NCBI RefSeq assembly: GCF_008271805.1 | Contig: NZ_VSRY01000041.1 | Location: 1-44,989, forward strand | From: Streptomyces sp. TRM49041 | Lineage (GTDB): Bacteria > Actinomycetota > Actinomycetes > Streptomycetales > Streptomycetaceae | Length of the DNA stretch: 44,989 nucleotides | Direction of reading: 5' to 3' | Shown here: piece after piece, positions 8,246-16,926 of the stretch | How positions within the stretch are numbered: the stretch's first letter is position 1 | Layout: each line of letters starts with the position of its first letter | Program-made: the position numbers and the translations under genes | Notes under the pieces: model-generated | Database searches by the model: none | What the model was told of the DNA's origin: nothing | What the model saw: only the letters and a program-made list of their open reading frames with translations

Positions 8246-9910
8246 TCAGCCTCGGGTGAGCTTCTTGTAGGTGGCGCGGTGCGGACGTGCGGCGTCCGGG
8301 CCGAGCCGCTCGATCTTGTTCTTCTCGTACGACTCGAAGTTGCCCTCGAACCAGAACCACTTCGAGTCGCCCTCGTACGCGAGGATGTGCGTCGCGACGC
8401 GGTCCAGGAACCAGCGGTCGTGGGAGACGACCACGGCGCAGCCCGGGAACTCCAGCAGCGCGTTCTCCAGGGAGGACAGGGTCTCGACGTCGAGGTCGTT
8501 CGTCGGCTCGTCGAGGAGCAGCAGGTTGCCGCCCTGCTTGAGGGTGAGCGCGAGGTTGAGGCGGTTACGCTCACCGCCGGAGAGGACCCCGGCGGGCTTC
8601 TGCTGGTCCGGGCCCTTGAAGCCGAAGGCGCTGACGTACGCGCGGGACGGCATCTCGACCTGGCCGACGTTGATGTAGTCGAGCTCGTCGGAGACCACGG
8701 CCCACAGGGTCTTCTTCGGGTCGATGTTCGCGCGGCTCTGGTCGACGTAGCTGATCTTGACGGTGTCGCCGACCTTGATGACGCCGGAGTCCGGCTCCTC
8801 AAGGCCCTGGATCATCTTGAACAGCGTGGTCTTGCCGGCGCCGTTCGGGCCGATGACGCCGACGATGCCGTTGCGCGGGAGGGTGAAGCTCAGGTCGTCG
8901 ATGAGGACCTTCTCGCCGAAGCCCTTGCTGAGGTTCTCGATCTCGACCACGACGTTGCCCAGGCGCGGGCCCGGCGGGATCTGGATCTCCTCGAAGTCCA
9001 GCTTCCGGGCCTTCTCGGCCTCCGCGGCCATCTCCTCGTAGCGGGCGAGGCGGGCCTTGGACTTGGCCTGGCGGCCCTTTGCGTTGGAGCGGACCCACTC
9101 CAGCTCTTCCTTGAGCCGCTTGGCGCGCTTGGCGTCCTTCTGGCCCTCCACCTTGAGGCGGGACTGCTTGCTCTCCAGGTAGGTGGAGTAGTTGCCCTCG
9201 TAGGGGTAGGCGCGGCCGCGGTCGAGCTCCAGGATCCACTCGGCGACGTTGTCGAGGAAGTACCGGTCGTGGGTGATCGCGACGACGGTGCCGGCGTACT
9301 TGGCGAGGTGCTGCTCCAGCCACTGCACGGACTCGGCGTCCAGGTGGTTGGTGGGCTCGTCGAGGAGCAGCAGGTCGGGGGCCTCCAGCAGCAGCTTGCA
9401 GAGGGCGACGCGGCGCTTCTCGCCACCGGAGAGGTTGGTGACCTGCCAGTCGCCGGGCGGGCAGCCGAGGGCGTCCATGGCCTGCTCGAGCTGGGCGTCG
9501 AGGTCCCAGGCGTTGGCGTGGTCCAGCTCCTCCTGGAGCTTGCCCATCTCCTCCATCAGCTCGTCGGTGTAGTTGGTCGCCATCTCCTCGGCGATCGCGT
9601 TGAACCGGTCGAGCTTGCCCTTGATCTCGGCGACACCGTCCTGGACGTTCTCCAGGACGGTCTTGCTCTCGTCGAGCGGCGGCTCCTGGAGGAGGATGCC
9701 GACGGAGTAGCCGGGCGACAGGAACGCGTCACCGTTGGAGGGCTGCTCCAGTCCCGCCATGATCTTGAGCACGGTGGACTTACCGGCGCCGTTCGGGCCG
9801 ACCACACCGATCTTCGCGCCGGGCAGGAAGCTCAGCGTCACGTCATCGAGGATGACCTTGTCGCCGTGCGCCTTGCGCGTCTTGCGCATCGTGTAGATGT
9901 ACTCAGCCAA
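8246..9910 (-). CDS. ettA: Energy-dependent translational throttle protein EttA (ABC-F)
   Basis: 554 aa. The start is taken as TTG 9910 because EttA proteins begin AEYIYTMRKTRKAHGDKVILDD exactly here; the longer frame back to 10051 has no homology. GGACGG sits upstream as a weak ribosome site. Two ABC cassettes are complete: Walker A GPNGAGKS (near 38-45) and GPNGAGKTTL (second half), signatures LSGGEKRRVALCKLL and LSGGERNRLNLALTL, and Walker B LLLLDEPTNHLD and LLLLDEPTNDLD. The charged linker (KDAKRAKRLKEELEWVRS) and an arm insertion in the first cassette fit EttA rather than antibiotic-resistance ABC-F proteins. There are no membrane segments. It binds the ribosomal E site and gates early elongation according to ATP/ADP. 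The length matches the family. Confidence 0.95.
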   Translation of the reverse strand: MAEYIYTMRKTRKAHGDKVILDDVTLSFLPGAKIGVVGPNGAGKSTVLKIMAGLEQPSNGDAFLSPGYSVGILLQEPPLDESKTVLENVQDGVAEIKGKLDRFNAIAEEMATNYTDELMEEMGKLQEELDHANAWDLDAQLEQAMDALGCPPGDWQVTNLSGGEKRRVALCKLLLEAPDLLLLDEPTNHLDAESVQWLEQHLAKYAGTVVAITHDRYFLDNVAEWILELDRGRAYPYEGNYSTYLESKQSRLKVEGQKDAKRAKRLKEELEWVRSNAKGRQAKSKARLARYEEMAAEAEKARKLDFEEIQIPPGPRLGNVVVEIENLSKGFGEKVLIDDLSFTLPRNGIVGVIGPNGAGKTTLFKMIQGLEEPDSGVIKVGDTVKISYVDQSRANIDPKKTLWAVVSDELDYINVGQVEMPSRAYVSAFGFKGPDQQKPAGVLSGGERNRLNLALTLKQGGNLLLLDEPTNDLDVETLSSLENALLEFPGCAVVVSHDRWFLDRVATHILAYEGDSKWFWFEGNFESYEKNKIERLGPDAARPHRATYKKLTRG

Positions 9911-10028
9911 GAGAAACCGTCCGGCAATCAGTAGGAGTCGATTCGCGGCTCCGCCGCATGAGGGCAGATACACCCCATCTTGCCGTACCGCCACCCCAGG
10001 GCGAAAACGAGTACACGGGAAAGAGGGA

Positions 10029-10060
10029 CGGCCCCGGGTGCGTGGTCGCACTCGGGGCCG
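10029..10060 (-). terminator. Terminator after the thioester-domain surface protein gene
   Basis: A strong hairpin with arms CGGCCCCGGGTGCG (10029-10042) and CGCACTCGGGGCCG (10047-10060), one mismatch and a TGGT loop. It starts about 20 nt beyond the TAA of the gene at 10081 and precedes ettA, so it separates the two transcription units. Confidence 0.75.
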
Positions 10061-10080
10061 CCCTCAGGGGTCACCGCGGC

Positions 10081-11505
10081 TTACTGGCCTGCCGTGGCGC
10101 CCTTCTTCTTGCGGAGGAAGAAGACCGCCGCGCCGCCCGCCAGGAGGAACGCGGCGGCGATGCCCGCGATCATCGGGGTGGCGTTGGAGGCGCCGGTCTC
10201 GGCGAGGTCGCCGGTGGTGTCACCGCCGGTCGTGCCGGCCGAGGTGGTGCCGCCCGACTGGGGGCTCGGCTCGGAGCTGGGCTCGTCGCCACCGGTGGGC
10301 GGGGTCGTGCTGCTGCTGGTCTTGCAGTCCAGGACGCCCTTGAACGTCTTCTTCACGCCGCCGGGCAGCTCGATGGTGAAGTCGTACGCCTGGTCCTCGG
10401 CGACCGGGACGGTCACCGTCTTCGACTCGCCGGCGCCGATCGTGTACTTCAGCTTCATCAGCTCGAAGGTGAACGCCTCGTCACCCTCGTTGGTGGCGGT
10501 GATGTCCACGCCGCCCTTGGCGCAGTTCTTCTTCGCGGACAGCGCCGGCATGGCGCCCTTCTTCGCCCACGTGGCGGCGGCGGTCGCGGAGACCGTCGAC
10601 TCGCTGGAACCGGCCAGGATCTGCGTCTGGCTCTTGGTCACGCTGGAGAAGGCGCGGCCGACCGAGACGGACGTGGTGGCCTGGACGTTGAACGTCGCCG
10701 AGCCGTCGGCGGTGCCGGCCGGCACGTCGACATACAGCTCGGTGCCGTCGGCGGCCTCGCTGACCGGCTTGCCGTCCTTGTCGGTCACCTTGACGCCCGG
10801 GGCGTCCGGCGCGGTCACCGAGGCGCGCTCGGCGTTGGTCCGCACGGTGATCGGGCCCAGCTTGGTCCCGGCCGGGCCGGAGACCGCCGCGGGGTCCAGG
10901 CTCAGCGACGCCTTGGGCTCCTCGAGGTTCTCGGCCTTCTCCTCGAGCCAGTCGGCGAGCTTCTCGGCGGCCGGGTCGAGCGCCTCGACGTCGACACCGT
11001 CCGAGTACCGCCAGATGGCGACCTGCGTACCGGCCGCCGCGGTCTCCTTGGTCAGCGCGCCCGCGTCGGCCTTCTTCGCGAGCCCCGCCAGGTCGTCGAC
11101 CTGCGGGTAGGAGTTCTGGAGGATCCAGCGGATCTTCCCGGCCTCCTTGTTCTCACCGAGCGAGGTCTCGTCCCACGAGGTCTCGAGGTACTTGGCCTTC
11201 TGCTGGGTGGGATTGTGGATGTCGATGCAGTACGTCTTGAGCGTGCCGCCGCCGTCGACGGCCATCTCGAAGAGACCGGCCGGCAGTTCCTTGTTCTTGC
11301 CGTCGGCGTGCAGCACCGCACGGTGATAGGTGGTCAGGCCGTTGAGGGTGGCGGAGGCGCCACCCTGGTGCTGGGGGCCCTCGTCGGCGGCGGCGACGCC
11401 CGCGGCCGCTATGGAGCCTCCTGCGATCAGACCGGAGGTCAGGACCGCGGCGGCAAGGCGGCGACCGAGCCGCTTCCGCCCCTGTACAGAAAACGCAGCA
11501 AACAC
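10081..11505 (-). CDS. Thioester-domain (TQxA) surface protein anchored by class E sortase (LAETG)
   Basis: 474 aa. GTG 11505 has an AGGGGA ribosome site. A signal peptide covers about 1-40 (KRLGRRLAAAVLTSGLIAGG, cleavage near AAA-DE). The mature N-terminal domain carries the two elements of an internal Cys-Gln thioester: Cys93 in TYCIDIHNPT and Gln161 in TQVAIWRYSDG (the TQxA motif). Such domains bond covalently to host or environmental amines. Beta-sandwich stalk domains follow (about 195-390), then a Thr/Ser/Gly/Pro wall-spanning linker. The sorting signal is LAETG (434-438), a hydrophobic helix (PMIAGIAAAFLLAGGAAVFFL) and the tail RKKK. LAxTG is the motif used by streptomycete sortase E. 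The product should be a peptidoglycan-linked adhesin-like protein. No sortase gene is in the window. Confidence 0.92.
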   Translation of the reverse strand: MFAAFSVQGRKRLGRRLAAAVLTSGLIAGGSIAAAGVAAADEGPQHQGGASATLNGLTTYHRAVLHADGKNKELPAGLFEMAVDGGGTLKTYCIDIHNPTQQKAKYLETSWDETSLGENKEAGKIRWILQNSYPQVDDLAGLAKKADAGALTKETAAAGTQVAIWRYSDGVDVEALDPAAEKLADWLEEKAENLEEPKASLSLDPAAVSGPAGTKLGPITVRTNAERASVTAPDAPGVKVTDKDGKPVSEAADGTELYVDVPAGTADGSATFNVQATTSVSVGRAFSSVTKSQTQILAGSSESTVSATAAATWAKKGAMPALSAKKNCAKGGVDITATNEGDEAFTFELMKLKYTIGAGESKTVTVPVAEDQAYDFTIELPGGVKKTFKGVLDCKTSSSTTPPTGGDEPSSEPSPQSGGTTSAGTTGGDTTGDLAETGASNATPMIAGIAAAFLLAGGAAVFFLRKKKGATAGQ

Positions 11506-11521
11506 AGATTTCCCCTCTGTG
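11503..11521 (-). promoter_or_regulatory. Inverted repeat covering the RBS and GTG start of the surface-protein gene
   Basis: On the coding strand CACAGA and TCTGTG (6 bp each, 7-nt spacer) flank the AGGGGAAA ribosome site, and the second arm contains the GTG start. In RNA this hairpin could hide the ribosome site. It could equally be a DNA operator or chance. Confidence 0.35.
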
Positions 11522-11749
11522 CGAGTTCCCTTGAACGTGCGTCACGATGTGAGACACGTGGGGGGTGGGACTCGCCTGATGACTCAAGTGCCCCGTGAGT
11601 ACCCGGAATCCTAGAGAGGCGGCCATCCGGAGTCCCTCCTGAGGTCCTCCCTCAACCGTTCCGCAGCAGAATTGTTACGATGAACGAGGCATGACTGGGC
11701 ACCATTTCGGTCATGCGCGCCCCAGCCGCTCCGTGCCGCCGTGTTCTGC

Positions 11750-12175
11750 CTAGGAGGGCACCAAGTCCAAGGACTCCTCGGGCTCCTGCGCATGCTCCCT
11801 CGTCCGGGCGGGTTTCCCCCCGCGGCGGAACGCGGCCGTGCCACGCGTCAGGTCGTGGCCCACCGCCACCGCGTCGATGTCCACGAACGTTCTGCGCCGG
11901 CCGTCCCGCCCCTCGGGCTCCTCGCGCACCCGTAGCCGCCCGTACACCACCAGCGGTTCGCCGACCGCCACGGACGCGGCCAGGTTCGCGCCGAGCTGCC
12001 GCCAGGCGCTCACCGTGTAGAAGCTGGTGCGGCCGTCCGTCCACACCGACCGCTCCCGGTCCCAGCGACGGGCCGTGGCGGCGAAGCGGAACCTCGCCAC
12101 ACCGCCCGTCGCGGTGTCCCGGTACTCCACGTTCGTCGCGACGTTCCCCACGATCGTCACCAGGGTGTCGTTCAT
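11750..12175 (-). CDS. ssb: Single-stranded DNA-binding protein, SsbB-like paralogue
   Basis: 141 aa, ATG 12175 with a strong GGAGGAG ribosome site. The N-terminal ~110 residues form an OB fold of the SSB family: MNDTLVTIVGNVATNVEYRD, RFRFAATARRWDRE, FYTVSAWRQLGANLAASVAVGEPLVVYGRL and FVDIDAVAVGHDL. The C-terminal tail is short and acidic (EEPEESLDLVPS) but lacks the usual DDDIPF-type tip that recruits partner proteins in the essential SSB. This and the location away from a ribosomal rpsF-ssb-rpsR operon indicate the second, sporulation-associated type (SsbB) known in Streptomyces. It follows the two GTPase genes on the same strand with a 121-nt gap. Confidence 0.88.
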   Translation of the reverse strand: MNDTLVTIVGNVATNVEYRDTATGGVARFRFAATARRWDRERSVWTDGRTSFYTVSAWRQLGANLAASVAVGEPLVVYGRLRVREEPEGRDGRRRTFVDIDAVAVGHDLTRGTAAFRRGGKPARTREHAQEPEESLDLVPS

Positions 12176-12296
12176 GATCCTGCTCCTCCCCTTGCGCCGC
12201 CGCGCTCCCCTGCGCTCGCGTACCCCTCCATGCTGGCCGCGCCGCGGGAATCCCGCTCGGCCCTGTGGACGGGCCGGCGGGCTGTGGAGAACTCCG

Positions 12297-14024
12297 TCAC
12301 CCGGTACGGAGGCGGCGGCCCGACACCGTGGCGTACTGCTGGCGCACCTCCCGGTAGCGCATCAGCTCCGCCGCGATCGGGTCCAGGACCATGGCCCGCC
12401 CGCAGGACGCGGCCGCCTCGCGCAGCCGCCGCTCGGTCTCCTGCCCGTACCGGTGCGCGGGGCCGCGGGCCGCCGCCGCGCAGGCCCACTCGACGAGCGG
12501 GCCACCGACGATCCCGGCGAGCATGACCAGCACCGGCGGGAGCAGCCCTGGAGACAGTACGCCGATGATCTGGCCCACCAGCCACAGGGCCCCGAAGATC
12601 TGAAGCAGGGTCATGGACGCCTGCATCAGCACGGCGACCGGCCACCAGGCGGGGAGGGGCGGCCGCTTGCCGCTCTTCGGTTCACGCGCCTGGACGGCCA
12701 GCTCGTCGAGCGCCTCGGGCAGCCCCCGCGCGCCGCGCACCGCCGCCTCGCGCACGGCCTGGGCCCAGGGCGCGGGCAGGCCGTGCGCGGCCTCGTCGGC
12801 GACGACCCGGACGGCCTGTTCGACACGCTGCCGGGCCGTCAGCTCGTCCTCGGCGGGCGGCATCTCCGCGCTCTCGCCGCCGCCCGGGGTACGGAGCCGC
12901 TCGTACCACCGCCACAGCCGCAGCCACGGCGTGCCGCAGGCGCGTCCGGCGTTGCGCCGCCACTCGCGCTCGGCGGCCTCGCCCGCCGCGGTGGCGCCGA
13001 CGGCGACGGCGAGGCGGGCGCCGAAGTGCTCCTGGGACCGCTCGCCGAGGCCGGGCCGCCCCAGCCCGACGTACACCGGGCGCAGCCGGAGGGCGGCCGC
13101 GTCCACATCGGCGGACAGCCTCAGCGCGGCGGCGGTGCGGTCCTGGACGAACGCGCCGAGGAGTTCGCGCAGTTCCGCGACGCCCTCGCCGGTGAGGGCG
13201 GACACGGCCAGCACGGTCGCGCCGGGTTCGCCGTGCTCGCCGAGCGCCATGCCGTCCTCGTCGAGGAGTCTGCGCAGGTCGTCGAGGACCTGGTGGGCGG
13301 CGTCCCCGGGGAGCCGGTCGATCTGGTTGAGGACGACGAAGCTGACGTCGGCGTGCCCGGCGAGCGGCCGCAGATACCGCTCGTGGAGGGCGGCGTCCGC
13401 GTACTTCTCCGGGTCGACGACCCAGATGACCGCGTCGACGAGGCCGAGGATCCGGTCCACCTGCGCACGGTGGGCGGTGAGGGCGGAGTCGTGGTCGGGC
13501 AGGTCGACGAGGACGAGGCCCTGGAGGGCCTCGTCGCCGTCGCCGCCCGCGAGGGGACGGCGCCGCAGCCGTCCCGGGATGGCGAGCCGGTCCAGGAGGC
13601 CGGCGGCGCCCTCCGACCAGGTGCAGGCGATGGGCGCGGCGGTGGTGGGGCGTCTGAGTCCCGTCTCGGAGACCGGTACCCCGGCCAACGCATTGATCAA
13701 AGTCGACTTCCCGCTTCCCGTCGCGCCGGCGATGGCGACGACGGTGTGCCGGGAGGACAGTCGCCGACGTGCCGACGCCTCGTCGAGGACGCGTCCGGCC
13801 TCGGCGAGAGTCGCGGGTTCGAGCCGGGTGGCCGAAAGGCCCACGAGGTCGCGCAGGGCGTCGAGGCGGTCCTTGAGGGTGCCTCCGTAGGTGCCGCCGA
13901 TCGGCACGTGCGCGCAGTCCCCGCCAGCCGTGTCGCCGTCCGCCCCGGGGTCGTCGTAGACGGCCCGGTCGTTGGCGCGGCGGGCGATGAGCCCGTCGTC
14001 CCAGCCCTGTTCCACGGCGCTCAC
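12297..14024 (-). CDS. Dynamin-like/YfjP-type GTPase with two membrane segments
   Basis: 575 aa from GTG 14024, with GGAGAGG upstream and 6 nt after the stop of the preceding GTPase gene. G-motifs: G1 GATGSGKST (near 98-106), G3 DLPDHDS, G4 NQID and G5 SAL. The N-terminal ~45 residues are acidic and poorly conserved in appearance. Near the C-terminus two hydrophobic stretches (WWPVAVLMQASMTLLQIFGA with WLVGQIIGVL, and LLPPVLVMLAGIVGGPLVEW) should place the protein in the membrane, followed by a helical tail. A GTPase with C-terminal membrane segments encoded directly after a soluble dynamin-like GTPase fits the Streptomyces DynA/DynB pair, which stabilises FtsZ rings during sporulation septation; here this would be the DynB-like partner. 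That assignment is recalled from gene arrangement and not proven. Confidence 0.85.
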   Translation of the reverse strand: MSAVEQGWDDGLIARRANDRAVYDDPGADGDTAGGDCAHVPIGGTYGGTLKDRLDALRDLVGLSATRLEPATLAEAGRVLDEASARRRLSSRHTVVAIAGATGSGKSTLINALAGVPVSETGLRRPTTAAPIACTWSEGAAGLLDRLAIPGRLRRRPLAGGDGDEALQGLVLVDLPDHDSALTAHRAQVDRILGLVDAVIWVVDPEKYADAALHERYLRPLAGHADVSFVVLNQIDRLPGDAAHQVLDDLRRLLDEDGMALGEHGEPGATVLAVSALTGEGVAELRELLGAFVQDRTAAALRLSADVDAAALRLRPVYVGLGRPGLGERSQEHFGARLAVAVGATAAGEAAEREWRRNAGRACGTPWLRLWRWYERLRTPGGGESAEMPPAEDELTARQRVEQAVRVVADEAAHGLPAPWAQAVREAAVRGARGLPEALDELAVQAREPKSGKRPPLPAWWPVAVLMQASMTLLQIFGALWLVGQIIGVLSPGLLPPVLVMLAGIVGGPLVEWACAAAARGPAHRYGQETERRLREAAASCGRAMVLDPIAAELMRYREVRQQYATVSGRRLRTG

Positions 14025-14030
14025 CGGCCG

Positions 14031-15626
14031 TCACCTCTCCTTCTGCAGTACGGACAACGCGGCGATGAGCTCGGCCTGGGGTTCCGGGGTCACGCCGAGC
14101 GCGTCGAGCGGTGCCAGGCGCCGGTCCCGTTCCTCCCGCAGGACGCGGTCGATGTACGTGGTGATCAGTTCGGCGCCCCGGTCGCGGAGCCGGAGGGTGC
14201 CCTGGGCGCCGAGTAGCTCGGCGAGCTGTTCCCCCGCACCGCGCGCGCGGGGCCCGCCGAGGAGGGTGGTGGCGAGGAGCGCGGCCACGGTCTCGGGGTC
14301 GGGCACGGTGGTGCGCTCGGTGCGCCGGACCTCGTCCTCCGCGAATTCCTCCAGGACGCGTCGCCAGCGGCGTACGGCCATGCCGATACGTTCGCCCGCC
14401 TCCCGGTCGAGGCGGGCGTCGGTGCCGCGGAGGTCGGCGGCGGCCGGTTCGCGCCGCCACACCTCCTGGACGCGTTCGTTGGCGGCGGCGACGGCGCAGT
14501 GGAGGAGGGCGGCGAGGGACTCGGCGAGGGCGTCGAGCAGCTCGGCGGGGGTGCAGTCGCGAGGGTGGGCGCGCCAGCGGGTACGGGCGTCCCCGGCCAG
14601 CACGGCGCCGCGCCGCAGGTCGCGACGGACCCGCTCGCCCTCCTGCGCGTAGGCCGCCTCGACGGTGCCGGTGAGCCGGACGGCGGCGGCGTACTGTGCG
14701 GCGACGGCCCCGGCGAGCTCCGGCATGCGTGCGCGGAGTGAGTCGATCACGCCGTTGGCGGTGCGCCCGACGGTCTGCCGGCGGGCGGCCGCGTCCTGGG
14801 CGCGGTGGGCGAGCCAGTCGCGCAGGGGCGCCACGGCGGTGTCGGGCAGCAGGCCGCTGCCGCCGCCGGCGGACTCGGGGAGCTCGGGGATGGTGAACCG
14901 GGGGACGTGGCCCAGTCCCGCCCGGACGAGGAGCGCCTCGTACTGCCGGGACACCTCGTTGATCACCTGGTGCGGAACCCGGTCCAGGACCGTGATCAGG
15001 GTGGCGTCGTACTCCTTGGCGGTACGGAGCAGGTGCCAGGGCACGGCGTCGGCGTACCGGGACGCGGTCGTGACCATCACCCAGATGTCGGCGGCGCAGA
15101 TCAGCTCGGCGGCGAGCTCGCGGCTGCCGACGACGAGGGAGTCGATGTCGGGCGCGTCGAGCAGGGCGAGCCCCCGGGGCACGGCGTCGGCGGTCTCGAC
15201 CCGGATGGCCCGGCCCTCGGCGGGCTCCTCGTCGCCGTCCCCCGGGTGGGTGCCCCGCACCCGGGTGAGCTGCGGCAGGACGCGCACCCCGGAGAACCAG
15301 TGGTGCTCGTCCGGATGGCAGACGAGCACCGGGGTCCGGGTGGTGGGTCGGAGCACCCCCGCCTCGCTGACCCGGCGCCCGACAAGGGAGTTGACGAGCG
15401 TCGACTTCCCCGCGCCGGTCGACCCGCCGATGACGGCGAGCAGCGGTGCTTCGGGTTCCCTGAGCCGGGGCACCAGATAGTCGTCGAGCTGTGCGAGCAG
15501 CTCCGCCCGCGTCTGGCGCGCCCGGGGTGCCCCTGGGAGGGGCAGTGGGAGACGCACAGCGGCGACACTGTCGCGCAGGGCGGAGAGTGCGTCGAGGAGC
15601 TGAGGCCGTACGTCCAAGGTCACCAC
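14031..15626 (-). CDS. Dynamin-family GTPase, soluble partner
   Basis: 531 aa. Two adjacent GTG codons (15626 and 15623) can start it. G1 is [17 protein letters not shown] (near 67-83), followed by the switch region [20 protein letters not shown]3 LLDAPDIDS, a G4-like [10 protein letters not shown], then a long helical part (about 260-520) with many Arg/Ala/Glu heptads ([38 protein letters not shown]) as expected for a dynamin stalk. No membrane segment is seen. It heads the two-gene unit with the membrane GTPase and is the likely DynA-like partner. It could also be another paralogous bacterial dynamin-like pair. AT-rich DNA just upstream (15640-15670) is the probable promoter region. Confidence 0.85.
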   Translation of the reverse strand: MVTLDVRPQLLDALSALRDSVAAVRLPLPLPGAPRARQTRAELLAQLDDYLVPRLREPEAPLLAVIGGSTGAGKSTLVNSLVGRRVSEAGVLRPTTRTPVLVCHPDEHHWFSGVRVLPQLTRVRGTHPGDGDEEPAEGRAIRVETADAVPRGLALLDAPDIDSLVVGSRELAAELICAADIWVMVTTASRYADAVPWHLLRTAKEYDATLITVLDRVPHQVINEVSRQYEALLVRAGLGHVPRFTIPELPESAGGGSGLLPDTAVAPLRDWLAHRAQDAAARRQTVGRTANGVIDSLRARMPELAGAVAAQYAAAVRLTGTVEAAYAQEGERVRRDLRRGAVLAGDARTRWRAHPRDCTPAELLDALAESLAALLHCAVAAANERVQEVWRREPAAADLRGTDARLDREAGERIGMAVRRWRRVLEEFAEDEVRRTERTTVPDPETVAALLATTLLGGPRARGAGEQLAELLGAQGTLRLRDRGAELITTYIDRVLREERDRRLAPLDALGVTPEPQAELIAALSVLQKER

Positions 15627-15934
15627 ATGTGAAGAATGCCCAATTTCACCATCTTTTTGAAGCGTATGACCCTCCCTGCGCGCCGATCAGACACACGGGA
15701 CACAGGGGATGAGTGGGGCGCAGGCATAACGAGTGCACAACACCCGAGGCGTGAGGCGCGAAAAGCGCTGCGGAAATCGCACCTGCCTGCGATTATCGGG
15801 TTCGCTTCACCGAACCTCCACATCGTGCCACGCAGGTGAAGCGACCGGGCCAAGGTGATCGGAGCCCTATCCTTGATCCCGGCAAGGTCACGGACCACCC
15901 ACCCCGGGCTCCAGAGGCCGCAAGGCCACCACCG
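15627..15934. other. 308-nt gap between the GTPase gene and tRNA-Arg
   Basis: No convincing gene. The part next to the GTPase start is AT-rich (CACCATCTTTTTGAAGCG near 15648) and probably holds its promoter on the minus strand. Towards the tRNA, CCCTATCCTTGATCC (about 15866-15880) could supply a TATCCT -10 hexamer for the tRNA, with start of transcription some 50 nt before the mature 5' end. I see no copy of the tRNA 3' end here that would mark an attachment site. Confidence 0.4.
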
Positions 15935-16007
15935 GCCCCCGTAGCTCAGTGGATAGAGCAGGCGCCTTCTAAGCGCTTGGCCGCAGGTTCGAGTCCTGCC
16001 GGGGGCG
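15935..16007 (+). tRNA. tRNA-Arg (anticodon UCU)
   Basis: A full cloverleaf can be drawn. Acceptor arm GCCCCCG (15935-15941) pairs with CGGGGGC (16000-16006). The D arm is GCTC/GAGC with loop AGTGGATA. The anticodon stem is GGCGC/GCGCT with loop CTTCTAA, giving TCT, which reads AGA. The T arm is GCAGG/CCTGC with loop TTCGAGT. The discriminator is G, followed by CA in the genome. tRNA genes of this kind are common integration sites, and the next 2 kb is accessory in character. Confidence 0.95.
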
Positions 16008-16151
16008 CACATACCCTCTCCCTGCTGAAACGCGTGAGGGGTTGTTTCATGTCGGGATGCACATCGCTGTGAGGGCAAGCGCCTTGACTGTCCACGATCG
16101 TGGCTACATACCCCGACAACGGGGTCACAGTTCGAGCTGACGGATGCCTGG

Positions 16152-16926
16152 CTACCGGTCCTCGTCCAGCACCTGGGCAGCCGCACGTGGGTCCATGAGG
16201 TTGGACCACGCCTGTTCGGCCGGGAGCAGGTCCCGCTCGGGCAGGGCGTACTCCGGGTACCAGCCATCGGCCTCGCAGCCGGGGACGTTGCGCAGGATCG
16301 GCACGGTCAGGTTCGGCGGTACGGAGCCGGTGATCCGGACGGCGAGGTATGTCTCGTGGCCGTCGTCCGCACGCACCTGCAGGCCAAGGGTGAAGGTGTC
16401 GAACTCGCGTGCGTGCTCACGACCGTCGCGCAGCGTGGCGTGCGCCAGGTCCAGCAGAGCCGCCCGCAGACGGCGCACGAAGTGAACACCGGCCTCGGCG
16501 CGGTACCGGACGTGATCCTCGCGTGCGGGCAGGAGGTGAGCCGTGTGCGTCGCGGTCTTCAGCCCGTCGGAATGTTCCGCGTTGTAGAGAGCCCTGGCGG
16601 CGCGGCCGTCGGCCTCCAGGGCTGCATAGAAGTCATCGCCCGAGCCGTCCTCGCGCCGGCCCGCCGCGACCAGCCACGGCAGGTCGGCGTCCAGCCATAC
16701 CGCGCCGCGCCACCGCTGCACCTTGACCTTGAACAACATGGTCGTCCACGGACCGAATGCGTTCGTGCTTGACGCCCTCGTCCGCGAACCGCTCAGACGC
16801 CTTGATCAGGATCGGGTGGTCGATCTCGTCCAGCGGCGCCGTGACCGGCGGCACCGTGAGGCCCAGATCCTCGCGCAGGCAACGCAGCGTCGGGCGAGCC
16901 GGGCGCAGCGGGACGGGTCCGCTCAT
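16152..16926 (-). pseudogene. Partner of the antitoxin-like gene, probably one gene broken by a frameshift
   Basis: Reading starts at ATG 16926, which overlaps the stop of the antitoxin-like gene (ATGA). The first ~62 residues (LRCLREDLGLTVPPVTAPLDEI ... KHERIRSVDDH) look natural, but the frame then becomes shadow-like Arg/Gly-rich sequence and ends at 16633. A second frame, open from 16739 to 16152 (195 aa, beginning LFKVKVQRWRGAVWLDADL), continues as a well-behaved protein (WLVAAGRREDGSGDDFYAAL, LPAREDHVRYRAEAG, ETYLAVRITGSVP, EQAWSNLMDP). Joining them near 16737 gives a continuous protein of about 257 aa. Either a one- or two-base indel has split the gene or the second ORF is translated alone from ATG 16739. 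I recognise no catalytic motif; position suggests a toxin or effector of the pair. Confidence 0.55.

Noticed and set aside
8279..9934. Long plus-strand open frame opposite ettA
   Set aside because: The Leu/Val-rich product has no motifs, and the opposite strand carries two complete ABC cassettes.
12027..14216. Long plus-strand open frame (729 codons) opposite the membrane GTPase gene
   Set aside because: Its translation is Arg/Gly/Pro-rich shadow sequence, while the minus strand encodes a GTPase with intact G1-G5 motifs. High GC content makes such antisense frames common.
15946..16209. Small minus-strand ORF covering the tRNA-Arg gene
   Set aside because: It is antisense to the tRNA, lacks a ribosome site, and has the composition of a chance ORF.
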